A stretch of DNA of 12,245 nt, taken from the NCBI GenBank assembly GCA_003024985.2, contig PXIH01S0120151.1. The stretch is one strand, 5' to 3'. Shown here piece after piece: positions 1 through 7,511 of the stretch. The notes under the pieces were generated by a model, which saw nothing but the letters and a program-made list of their open reading frames with translations, ran no database searches and was not told where the DNA came from. This DNA comes from Euperipatoides rowelli (lineage: Eukaryota; Onychophora; Udeonychophora; Euonychophora; Peripatopsidae). The translations under genes and the position numbers were made by a program. Position 1 is the stretch's first letter. Each line of letters opens with the position of its first letter.

Positions 1-1632
1 ATAATGTTCTAGCTCTGCACATTAGCTAGAAATTAATTTTTAAAAGTACAATGTGTATCAAACAGATACCGCGACGACTGCAGGGTTAATATCATGGAGA
101 AACAAACTAAAGTTTAATAATAAAGGATGATGAAATAAATTTCAATTACCCGGAAACAGCTGTTAGATTCTACAGCATCGTAATAGAATTGATGCTGAGT
201 TGGCCTATCATTAAATGTTACCTATATATTAAGGCAATTAAAAATGTCTAATATAAGTACCAAAGAAATATAAAATAAACTAAAAAATGATGACTAAATA
301 AGCACCAAAAGGAGGTAGAGAGAGGGAGTGAAGAATGAGAAAAAAACAATTTGGAATTGATACTGATGAAATAGATATTAGTAAACAGATATGAGAGAAG
401 TGGATCTTAAACATCTTGATAGTATACCAGAAATCAGATAGATAGAGACAATCTAAGATGGATAGAGAGCCAATAGCTAATATTTTTAAGGGTATAGATA
501 ATAAAATTTACAAAAGTAGATATAAAAAGATGGATATAAACTATACATGCACATCAATTCTGTCAGGTTTAGTTAGTTTGTAAAGTTTTTCAACTTGAAG
601 TTTGCTAAACTGTTTTTGAAGTTCATTCATTACTTTTTTTCCCTGCTTTCACCTTCTTTGAACTGTAAAAAATCTAGAATATCTCCACAAAATAGATTAT
701 GATTTCTGGTTTTATCAGTACTTCATTTCTGTACAATATAGGCTAATCACATGCCTGTAATGGAATCATTTCTTAAACATAACAAATTTTGTTTGTTTGT
801 TTCTTCATTTTTCCAAATACTTTCATTGTTGTGTGCCCATTATCAAATCACTTTTTTTTTTTACTTTTAGAGGAGTGATCATTAATGTTCTCAATGGAGT
901 TGCAATTGTTTTCGACAATATATTTGGCAAATTTAATTAATATCAGAATCAAACTGAGTAGAAAATCAATTTAAGAGTTATTAAGTTCAACACTCAGTCA
1001 TAGTACTTTTCTGTGAAAAACAAATCAACAATTCAATTCAATAAACCCGACATTGGAAGACAAAAATTCATACAAGCAAGATTTAAATATATCATAAGAG
1101 GAAGCATTAACAACTTTATGAGGAAGCATATTCCATCAGGAAACAACTCAAGGACAAAAATCTTGACCTTACATGAGTGTTATGAGTAACCTGAGCCAAT
1201 TTTTTTCCATTGCCCCGTGTACAAGCAAGAGACTGATATTTACAATTTTAATGAAATCATCTTTGCCTTTTCATTAGATTGCCACTTACTGCTCTGTTGA
1301 TGTAGAAGGTTTATCTTTCATGTCACTATTTTAATGGTGTACAATATAGGTATTTGTTTTTTATCAGATTCCAGATCCTTTTTTAACTTAAGAAAAAAAA
1401 GTGATAATTGGATATCATTTTTTTTTTTTACTTTAACATCATAAAAGTTCCAAAACACTTTTAATTTGTCCCTTTTTTTTAACTGCACTGAAACCTAGTA
1501 GTAAATAACCACCAATACTTCATATACATTGACAGCAAGATATAGTATGTTGGTGCATTTTGGACTACTAAATTAATAAGAAATAAACCTATCTTATAAT
1601 GAAAATAATTTCTTGGTGTTCTTTCAACATAG
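1..1632. other. AT-rich non-coding stretch, no gene seen
   Basis: No open frame with protein-like composition was found on either strand. The stretch is rich in A and T runs (for example around 850-860 and 1420-1430) with no tandem array or long inverted repeat that I could see. It is probably intron or intergenic DNA. Confidence 0.5.
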
Positions 1633-1789
1633 CTGTTGTAACTCCATTGTCACAAGTCATAGCTACACTTTCATCAGACAAGAGTTGGCCTATGCTATGA
1701 ACTCTTCTAAAGCTGACATGGTAAATAGACAGGTTGGAATAGCAGCTTTAATTGCTGCCATCAGTGTAATGATAGATTCTTTTAAATAA
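1633..1789 (+). pseudogene. Possible terminal exon or exon fragment, product unknown
   Basis: A pyrimidine-containing stretch ends in an acceptor-like catag at 1628-1632. From 1635 one frame reads protein-like residues including QVIATLSSDK. A stop then follows in that frame, but from 1682 the neighbouring frame continues with ELAYAMNSSKADMVNRQ and an alanine/isoleucine-rich tail to a TAA at 1787-1789. An AATAAA lies at 1850-1855. The two halves look like one protein broken by a single-base shift near 1680, so this is a pseudo-exon, a sequencing error, or chance. I do not recognise the family, and neither half is supported by a known motif. Confidence 0.22.
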
Positions 1790-1860
1790 TATATTTATCA
1801 GATTCACTGAATGCCATCTAGTTTTTAATTGCAGTTTTTATTTTAAAAAAATAAATTTCC

Positions 1861-1872
1861 TGTTATTAACAA
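1861..1872 (+). repeat. 12-bp direct repeat, copy 1 (possible SINE TSD)
   Basis: TGTTATTAACAA here is repeated exactly at 2171-2182, bracketing the tRNA-derived SINE. It could be that element's target duplication. However, the SINE head appears to start near 2085, leaving about 85 unexplained bases before the second copy, and the motif is AT-rich and nearly palindromic. Confidence 0.3.
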
Positions 1873-1914
1873 GTAATTTATTTTATGAGATAACGCATTA
1901 ATTAGATTACTACA

Positions 1915-2085
1915 GGTTCTTAAAGAGTCGGCGTACTGAGTAAAAAATCCTTAGCAAGATGTTCTAAGCCACGGAAAAAACTGTTCGATCACCAGCTCAG
2001 CTGGGAATCAAATCTGTAGTATTCCCAGCATATACCTCGACTTGATAGCAGTCAGCATCGCTACTGACTGAACCACCAAGTCAGG
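1915..2085 (-). mobile_element. tRNA-derived SINE
   Basis: Read on the - strand, this has the internal RNA polymerase III promoter layout of a tRNA. An A-box-like GGTTCAGTCAGTAGCG lies at about 2059-2074, and a B-box-like GATTTGATTCC at 2004-2014, inside a TpsiC-arm-like GATTTGATTCCCAGC. The cloverleaf between them is degraded and the sequence continues into a non-tRNA body, so this is a short retroposon and not a functional tRNA gene. It would be copied by a partner LINE. Both ends are approximate. CCAGCTcAGCTGG (1992-2004) is a perfect inverted repeat just beyond the B box. Confidence 0.6.
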
Positions 2086-2170
2086 ACAAATTGCAGTTTT
2101 ATTTCTCTCACATACATAAGTGCACTAGCATGATCAATAACATTAAAGAAATGTTGTACTCCAACAGAAA

Positions 2171-2182
2171 TGTTATTAACAA
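2171..2182 (+). repeat. 12-bp direct repeat, copy 2 (possible SINE TSD)
   Basis: Exact copy of 1861-1872. It lies six bases before the copia target duplication. Confidence 0.3.
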
Positions 2183-2187
2183 ACACT

Positions 2188-2192
2188 TTTAC
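2188..2192 (+). repeat. Target site duplication of copia element, left copy
   Basis: TTTAC lies directly before the LTR terminal TG, and the same five bases directly follow the 3' LTR at 6102-6106. Five bases is the duplication size expected for Ty1/copia integrase. Confidence 0.85.
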
Positions 2193-2805
2193 TGTTAGAA
2201 GGAGTAAAATATGATTTGAATTGTGAGTTAAAATGAGGGGGACATTAAATTAGATAATGAGCTAAGTTGTTGTGACATGCCACCAGGAAATAAATTGTTA
2301 GTGATTGGGGGGCAATGATTTGGTAAGTGGAAACTATTTAAAGTTATGAATGTATATATTAATTACAACAAATAAGTAAAAAATAGTAGTTGTGCATCAA
2401 AATTATAGTGTTAAATAATAATGTGAAATAGACGAGATGTGCATTGCATCATGGGTATTGCTGTCACACATTTTTGTATCTTTGTGAATGTAATGGCTGC
2501 TGCATGTTTTTAGTGAAATTTGGTAGGCTGTATTGTAAGTAGCCAGATAGCATTGTTGCAAATGTTTGTAAATGATTGGATATCTTAGTGATTACTATGT
2601 GGATTGCTTTGTGATTTTTATAAGTGAATTTGTTGTGCGTTAAACTTTGTGGATTACCTTGTGAAAAACGAACATTCAAAGTGAATCTTGAAACCTCAAT
2701 CAAAACGAGCAGTTGATTGTAAATATCTGAGTGTATTAAATTACGATTAAAATTTAGTGATTAATATTATTTGCATCTGAATAATTTTATTGCAATATTT
2801 CAACT
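2193..2805 (+). repeat. 5' LTR of copia-type element
   Basis: 613 bp from TGTTAG to CAACT, matching the 3' LTR almost throughout. It carries TATATATT at 2353-2360 as a candidate TATA box and AATAAA in the stretch near 2288-2293. Compared with the 3' LTR it keeps an extra segment of about 14 bases near 2275-2288, has a shorter G run (6 versus 13), and lacks a small ATTATATAGT duplication. The end is fixed by the target duplication after the other LTR and by the primer site that begins at the next base. Confidence 0.9.
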
Positions 2806-2816
2806 TGGTAGCAGAG
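2806..2816 (+). other. Primer binding site, initiator Met-tRNA
   Basis: TGGTAGCAGAG begins on the base after the 5' LTR. It complements the CCA-tailed 3' end of animal initiator methionine tRNA, and the bases just beyond (AGTGGTT) are nearly complementary too. This is the usual primer type for Ty1/copia elements. It suggests an animal host, since plant copia elements typically carry TGGTATCAGAG. Confidence 0.85.
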
Positions 2817-2839
2817 AGTGGTTGCCTACTTTACAAGAA

Positions 2840-3271
2840 TTTCTGAGCAAATATAAGGATTACATCCGGGACTCTAAGACACGTGGAGAATGACTGTTGG
2901 CGGGATCAAATAATGGCCTAGATCTGATTTGGATATTAGACTCGGATGCTTCATCGCACATGATCAACAGTATGGTTGCATTTGGTGATATGAAAATGAA
3001 TTCTCATGAAAAGCAAATATTTACTGCTAATGGAAACTCATTGATGAACAGGGGAATACAGAATATAACAATCAAAATTTACAATGACACAAAGCTAGAA
3101 TTACCTAATAACTTGTCTGTCCCAATCCTTACTGGAAACATAATATCCATTTCAAAATTAATAGAAAATGATTACTCATTGGAGTTTACCAAGGGCCATT
3201 GCAAAATAATAAAGAAGGGAAGAAAACAGATCATAGCGGATTGCAATTTTGGACATTATAGTACGTTGTAA
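2840..3271 (+). pseudogene. Copia pol remnant: protease region (gag and integrase lost)
   Basis: In one frame an uncertain lead-in (2840-2890) is followed by an in-frame TGA at 2891-2893, then an aspartic protease segment. The family pattern W-x-L-D-S-G-A-S-x-H-M is recognisable at about 2930-2962. The catalytic triplet, however, reads D-S-D (2939-2947), so the invariant glycine is replaced by aspartate and the protease should be dead. The downstream pattern ending in N-x-I-S-I-S-K-L is also typical. The frame ends at 3269-3271. Only about 75 bases separate the primer site from the protease, so the roughly 400-residue Gag is almost wholly absent. No conventional start codon remains: the frame only opens with TTG at 2897. 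Confidence 0.85.
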
Positions 3272-3297
3272 AAACAAGCGCAAAAAACATTGCGAGA

Positions 3298-4121
3298 ATG
3301 GCTGAGGCAGATTTGTTGTTATATTCAGATATGAGTCACTTAGTTGAAGAAAACAATGTGCCAATAGATTTAAATGAACCAGAAGACTGGCCACAGGTAA
3401 TATTGTCTGAAAATCACCAGAAAGAGTGGAAATTATCTATGAAAAGTGAGATGTTGACACTTAAAAGGAAAATGTTTGGGAAATATGTGATGTACCTTTG
3501 CAACACCATATAATACCATGCTGATGGGTATTTAAAATTAAATACAATGAAAAATTATTCCTTGTAGAACCAGAGGTAGATTGGTAGCCAAAGGATACGC
3601 ACAAAGACCGGGAGTAGGTTTTGGAATTACTTATGCACCTGTAGTGAAACACACCACAATCAGGACTTTGTTTATCATAGCAGGATTTAAGAAGTTCAAA
3701 TCGAAACATTGTGACATAAATTCTGCATTTCTTTATGGAGAAATCGAAGAGGATCTATTCATGGGATTCTCTCAGGGACCATGGGAGATGCCCCCGAGTA
3801 ATAAGTGTCTCAAATTGAAAAAGGCAATATATGGCCTGAGACAAGCAGCAAAAGCTTGGAATGAGAGAATAGACAAAACATTGCAGAGTTTTGGTTTGTG
3901 CAAAGCGAAAATTGATAAATGCTTATACTACAAAATATCTAAAAAGGATACTTTGCTGGTTGTGATTCATGTTGATGACATATTGATGTTTTCAAATGAA
4001 CATGATCATATGTTGAAGGTTGTACAGTGTTTAGACAAAGAATACCAACTCAAAAATCTAGGCGAGGTCAGTTGCTATTTGGGAATTCAAGTGGACAGAG
4101 AAGAAACCACGGATTTATACA
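3298..4121 (+). pseudogene. Copia pol remnant: reverse transcriptase, interrupted
   Basis: The first part (3298-3470) matches the entry to the copia reverse transcriptase, with the E-P...W...M..E pattern. The frame then shifts near 3470; the shifted frame has a TGA at 3522-3524 just before a W-V-F-K match. A further shift near 3560 restores a long frame from about 3566. In it are R-L-V-A-K-G-Y, D-I-N-S-A-F-L-Y-G (from 3713), Y-G-L-R-Q-A-A-K-A-W, the catalytic H-V-D-D at 3968-3979 (Y-V-D-D in many relatives) and Y-L-G-I-Q-V. Both active-site aspartates of the V-D-D motif are present. The frame runs into the MITE at 4122. Loss of integrase leaves this domain only about 27 bases after the protease remnant. 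Confidence 0.9.
4119..4121 (+). repeat. TSD of MITE, left copy (ACA)
   Basis: ACA precedes the insert and is repeated at 4625-4627. Discounting the insert plus one ACA (506 bp) puts the flanking reverse transcriptase frames exactly in register, which confirms both the insertion boundaries and the 3-bp duplication. Confidence 0.85.
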
Positions 4122-4160
4122 GGCTGTGTTTCAATTGATTTAATGTCGACTCTCACTCTG
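4122..4160 (+). repeat. Left terminal inverted repeat of MITE
   Basis: 39 bases pairing with 4584-4624. The outer 13 bases are identical, then there are a few mismatches and a 2-base gap, then a 14-base identical inner block. Confidence 0.85.
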
Positions 4161-4583
4161 ACTCCCTCTCACACTTTGGCTCCGACTTTGACTCTGACTC
4201 TCACTTTTGAATTGAGACAGCTTCAGCGAGTGTACACTTAGATTGCACTGACATCTTGTGGTAGTTTGTGAAATAAAATGGCAACAAGAAACCATAGCGC
4301 ACTATTTATACTGCAATTTTTTTTTAAGATTATTGTAAGAATTAAATTTTATATAGGCTATCTGTATAAAAGATTACTTACAAATAAAAATACTTTTTTC
4401 GGACATTTTGTTGATTTTTTTCTCAATATATTATAAGCGTACCAAATTATTTTTTCACAGTTACCGTATATTCAAAATGGCCCTGAACAATCATCTGCTG
4501 AAGTGTGCATAGAGGACACATCGTCGCTGACTCGATGACTCTCCATTTCCTCCATTTGATACAGCCTCACTGACGTCAGAGTG

Positions 4584-4624
4584 CAGAGTGAGAGTCGGCA
4601 TTTTTATCCATTTGAAACACAGCC
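4584..4624 (-). repeat. Right terminal inverted repeat of MITE
   Basis: 41 bases, the inverted partner of 4122-4160. Just inside it, at 4571-4578, lies the perfect palindrome TGACGTCA, the consensus for CREB/ATF factors. Confidence 0.85.
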
Positions 4625-4627
4625 ACA
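4625..4627 (+). repeat. TSD of MITE, right copy (ACA)
   Basis: Second copy of the ACA at 4119-4121. Its last base begins the codon at which the reverse transcriptase resumes. Confidence 0.85.
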
Positions 4628-5404
4628 GTATCCATCAAACTATAAAAATTAAGCAACTAATAAAAGATCTGAATTTAAACGAGGGAAAAGGAAGTGACAT
4701 TCCTATGGTTACAGATTTTAACAGAGCAAGACATGATGTAAATAGTGAACCCTTACAGAACAACATACGTTATCAACAATGCAACGGATCACTAATGTAT
4801 TTAAGTTTGGTGACCTGTCCAGATATATCGATAAGTACCAACATTCTAGGCAGAAGTGTGTCTCAACCCACAGTAGTGCATTGGGAAGGATGCAAAAGGA
4901 TAGTGAGGTATTTAAAAACGACCATTGATTTAAAGTGGCATTTAAATAACAAAAATGACGAGATGATTAACGTTTTGTGTGATGCCGATTGGGGGTGGTG
5001 ATTTGGTGGACAGACATTCTATTTCTGGAGGAGTATATAGGATGTGAAGCAGCGTGATTAACTGGAGTACAAAGAAGCAGAAATTTATATCTCTATCAAC
5101 AGTGGAAGCTGATTATATAGCTTTGTCAGAAGCGGTTAAGGAGGTAATGTGGTTGGTGTCATTGATGAGTGATCTAGACGGAGCACTGACACATCCAGTT
5201 GAGATTAGTTGCGATAGCAAAAGCTGCATCTCAATAGCTGAAGGAGAAGGACTCAATAGTCACACTAAGCATATCGATATTAGAAATCATTATACTAGGG
5301 AGCAAATACAAAATGAAACTGTTGCTTTAAGTTTCTGCCCAAGTGAATTAATGTTAGCAGATATATTTACTAAACCTCTTGGACAGAAGATTGTTACAAT
5401 TTGA
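4627..5404 (+). pseudogene. Copia pol remnant: end of reverse transcriptase and RNase H
   Basis: The frame resumes at 4627, passes the copia D-I-P-M pattern (T-P-M in relatives) and G-S-L-M-Y-L, and reaches the RNase H start C-D-A-D-W-G at about 4978-4995. There an extra G in a G run shifts the frame and creates an early stop at 5000-5002. The correct frame continues with D-L-V-D-R and S-I-S-G-G, hits a TGA at 5045-5047 where relatives carry a tryptophan or glycine codon, and then runs clean from 5054. This last part has S-T-V-E-A-D-Y-I-A-L-S-E, C-D-S-K-S, K-H-I-D-I-R and the family ending A-D-I-F-T-K-P-L-G, with a natural stop at 5402-5404. The acidic RNase H residues D, E and D are all visible, but the frame breaks disable the enzyme. 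Confidence 0.9.
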
Positions 5405-5450
5405 ATAAGACATTATAATGATGTACAAATGATTTATATATATATTTTAT

Positions 5451-5458
5451 GAGGGGGG
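5451..5458 (+). other. Polypurine tract
   Basis: GAGGGGGG directly abuts the TG of the 3' LTR. This is where plus-strand DNA synthesis is primed in LTR retrotransposons. Confidence 0.85.
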
Positions 5459-6101
5459 TGTTAGGAGGAGTAAAATATGATTTGAATTGTGAGTTAAAAT
5501 GAGGGGGACAATTAAATTAGATAATGACCAAAGTTGTTGTGAATAAATTGTTAGTGATTGGGGGGGGGGGGGCAATGATTTGGTAAGTGGGAACTATTTA
5601 AAGTTATGAATGTATATATTAGCCAACAACAAATAAGTAAAAAATAGTTGTGCATCAAAATTAGTGTTTGCATTATATAGTGGTATTATATAGTATTAAA
5701 TAATAATGTGAAATACACGAGATGTGCAATGCATCATGTGTATTTCTGTAGCACATTTTTGTATCTTTGTTAATGTAATAGCTGCTGCATGTCATTAGTG
5801 GAATTTGGTAGGCTGTATTGTAAGTAGCCTGATAGCATTGTTGCAAATGTTTGTAAATGATTGGATATCTTAGTGATTACTATGTGGATTGCTTTGTGAT
5901 TTTTATAAGTGAATTTATTGTGCGTTAAACTTTGTGGATTACCTTGTGAAAAACGAACATTCATAGTGAATCTTGAAACCACGACACCTCGTTAATCAAA
6001 ATGAGCAGTTGATTGTAAATATTTGAGTGTATTAAATTACGATTAAAATTTAGTGATTAATATTATTTGCATCTGAATAGTTTTATTGCAATATTTCAAC
6101 T
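5459..6101 (+). repeat. 3' LTR of copia-type element
   Basis: 643 bp, the partner of 2193-2805, starting TGTTAG and ending CAACT before the TTTAC duplication. Differences include a 13-G run at 5560-5572, a small duplication around 5670-5697 (two ATTATATAGT copies), an insertion of about 10 bases near 5980-5993, and loss of about 14 bases near 5541. A TATATATT lies near 5613-5620. Confidence 0.9.
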
Positions 6102-6106
6102 TTTAC
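6102..6106 (+). repeat. Target site duplication of copia element, right copy
   Basis: TTTAC, identical to 2188-2192. Confidence 0.85.
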
Positions 6107-7054
6107 CATGTCAAATTCAAAAGTAGGAATAAACATTGTCCAGTTTCTAGTTGCTTTCTCTAATTCATGAAAAATGTAGCTGTTTTGATGGTTAGATATA
6201 ATCTGATATCATATTGGCCACTATGACTAATATTAATTCCACAACAGATTTTACAAAATACATACTTTTCTCCTCTATTAGATTTGAAGTCTGAAATATA
6301 CACAGACTTAAAAAAAATCTGAAATTGTCTTATTTATTTTCATTGTCAAAATTTCTAAAGATTAGCTTATTAATTAACAATAAAGTTTGAAGACTCGTTT
6401 TCATTAATGAGAGCCACACACATGTGATGAAGAAATTGAAAAACTGAAATACTTCACTTCTTATATATTTATGGTAGCACTCACTAATTAAACATCATTT
6501 ATTAAATTTCAACTAAGTTAAATTGGCAGTTTAATTATTTCAGAACACTAAATGACAAAATTATTTTTTCATAATCTTTCTAAATTGTTTTTAGAGTTGA
6601 GGAGAATCTGGAAATAATTGGTTTCTGAAATTCACTGAACAATTCTTTATTAAATAAGCATAATGGACCAATATTATTAATATTCAAACTACAAATTAGA
6701 AGCTGATTTCCCAACAATTGGGATTTAGTATGTTTCTAATTTCAAAACATTCCATGTTATTAAAAAAATAATTTATATTGTCAAATTGGAATTTTCAAAT
6801 AAAATTTAAAGTGAAGAGTATAGCAAAAAATGATTGCATTGTCATTGATAGTGTACAATCAAAACAAATGAGTTTTATTAATCACTAACATGTCATTTGA
6901 CTAAATCTTATATTAAAAAAAAAATTACTTAAAGGTCACACAAAATGGATTTTTTTTTTATGATTTCATTTCAAAGAAAATTATTAAAAAAAAAAATTCC
7001 ACTTGGTTAAAAAAAAAATTCAAAAAAATTAAAGTTATTTAAAATTCAATATAC
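6107..7054. other. A/T-rich stretch, no gene seen
   Basis: No protein-like frame is visible on either strand. The last 150 bases (6910-7054) are dominated by runs of A and T. It is probably intron or intergenic DNA. Confidence 0.5.
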
Positions 7055-7080
7055 AATTTTTTTTTTTAAAAAAAAAAATT
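7055..7080. repeat. Perfect 26-bp A/T palindrome
   Basis: AA, eleven T, eleven A, TT. It can extrude as a hairpin. It may be a meeting point of two oligo-A retroposon tails, or simple slippage. Confidence 0.6.
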
Positions 7081-7081
7081 T

Positions 7082-7101
7082 GCTTCACCTCTGTGTGAAG
7101 C
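7082..7101. repeat. 7-bp hairpin next to the A/T palindrome
   Basis: GCTTCAC, six-base loop, GTGAAGC. It lies one base after the palindrome and may be the 3' part of the SINE whose tRNA-like head is at 7230-7310. Confidence 0.45.
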
Positions 7102-7229
7102 TACTTTATTTCCAATATGTACATATTTTCTAAATACACTTTATAGGCTTACAATATTTCAATGAAAAACATCTGGATCTTTTGGTTTACATGATTTGTA
7201 TTATAATTACGAGGACATATCGTTTTCTG

Positions 7230-7310
7230 CTTGAACCAATTTAACCTGGGGCAATCTTAGCCACCGTAGCGCCGAGCGAAGTCCTTATACACTTGACTAC
7301 CCCGATGGGG
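7230..7310 (-). mobile_element. Probable tRNA-like head of a second SINE
   Basis: Read on the - strand, there is an A-box-like TAGTCAAGTG (7290-7299) and, about 45 bases later, a B-box-like AGGTTAAATTGG (7236-7247) after a GC-richer stretch, as in tRNA-derived SINE heads. The SINE body probably continues on the - strand toward 7080, ending near the A/T palindrome. The B box is degenerate, so this call is weaker than the one at 1915-2085. TACCCC-GAT-GGGGTA at 7298-7312 is a small perfect hairpin at its start. Confidence 0.45.
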
Positions 7311-7327
7311 TAAGTTAATTCTTTTAC
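7310..7327 (+). repeat. Target site duplication of LINE fragment, left copy
   Basis: GTAAGTTAATTCTTTTAC. It recurs at 7420-7436 with one T fewer in the T run. A direct repeat of this length 92 bases apart, around a polyadenylation-like tail, is typical of LINE-type target-primed integration. Confidence 0.65.
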
Positions 7328-7419
7328 CTCCTCCCCCTTTGTAGGGTAGTGCTAAAAGTATCCTGTAAATAGCATTGATTGTAAGAACTTGACAATCAGG
7401 AATAAATAAATGAGATACT
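7328..7419 (+). mobile_element. 5'-truncated LINE 3' end (92 bp)
   Basis: Between two near-identical 17-18-bp direct repeats lies 92 bases. It starts in a pyrimidine-rich stretch and ends in a tail AATAAATAAATGAGATACT, resembling the 3' untranslated end of a non-LTR retrotransposon. Severe 5' truncation is usual for such insertions. It contains no coding sequence, so the clade cannot be told. A SINE tail or processed transcript end is an alternative. Confidence 0.5.
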
Positions 7420-7436
7420 GTAAGTTAATTCTTTAC
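7420..7436 (+). repeat. Target site duplication of LINE fragment, right copy
   Basis: GTAAGTTAATTCTTTAC, the partner of 7310-7327. Confidence 0.65.
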
Positions 7437-7511
7437 GATTCTTAGGGAGATGGTTATTTATTATAGTAATATATAGCGCAATAAAATATCCATAATAATT
7501 TTGGTCTTATT

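Larger units (their letters stand above)
4122..4624. mobile_element. 503-bp MITE with ~40-bp terminal inverted repeats, PIF/Harbinger-like
   Basis: The ends are inverted copies: left arm 4122-4160, right arm 4584-4624, both starting GGCTGTGTTTCAA when read inward, with an inner identical block CGACTCTCACTCTG. Subterminal sequence is rich in GACTCT-type repeats (4147-4208). The interior is A/T-rich with no transposase frame, so the element depends on a transposase from elsewhere. The 3-bp duplication fits PIF/Harbinger, though CACTA-type elements also make 3-bp duplications. Family assignment is inference; the MITE structure itself is directly visible. Confidence 0.85.
2193..6101 (+). mobile_element. 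Defective Ty1/copia LTR retrotransposon with a nested MITE
   Basis: The element has every structural landmark in order: TSD, LTR starting TGTTAG, initiator-Met primer site, pol remnants, polypurine tract, second LTR, TSD. The domain order (protease, then reverse transcriptase, then RNase H) and the motifs are those of Ty1/copia. Intact relatives are about 5 kb, while this copy is 3.9 kb including a 503-bp foreign insertion. Most of gag and all of integrase (expected between protease and reverse transcriptase) are missing, and the remaining pol has several frameshifts and stops. It cannot move on its own. The LTRs differ at roughly two dozen substitutions by eye (about 4%) plus several indels, so the insertion is not recent. 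Confidence 0.92.

Noticed and set aside
2000-2077. Functional tRNA gene
   Set aside because: A and B boxes are present, but the acceptor stem and anticodon arm do not pair well and sequence continues as a SINE body.
2464-2703. - strand open frame of 79 codons
   Set aside because: It lies wholly within the 5' LTR and recurs at 5770-5982 only because the LTRs are copies. No protein motif is seen.
3176-3709. - strand open frames (3176-3394, 3461-3709)
   Set aside because: They are antisense to the recognisable copia pol remnant and have no motifs.
4122-4624. hAT-type MITE
   Set aside because: An 8-bp duplication was tested (4114-4121 versus 4625-4632) and does not match, whereas the 3-bp ACA duplication puts the flanking frames in register.
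5770-5982. - strand open frame of 70 codons
   Set aside because: Same LTR shadow in the 3' copy.
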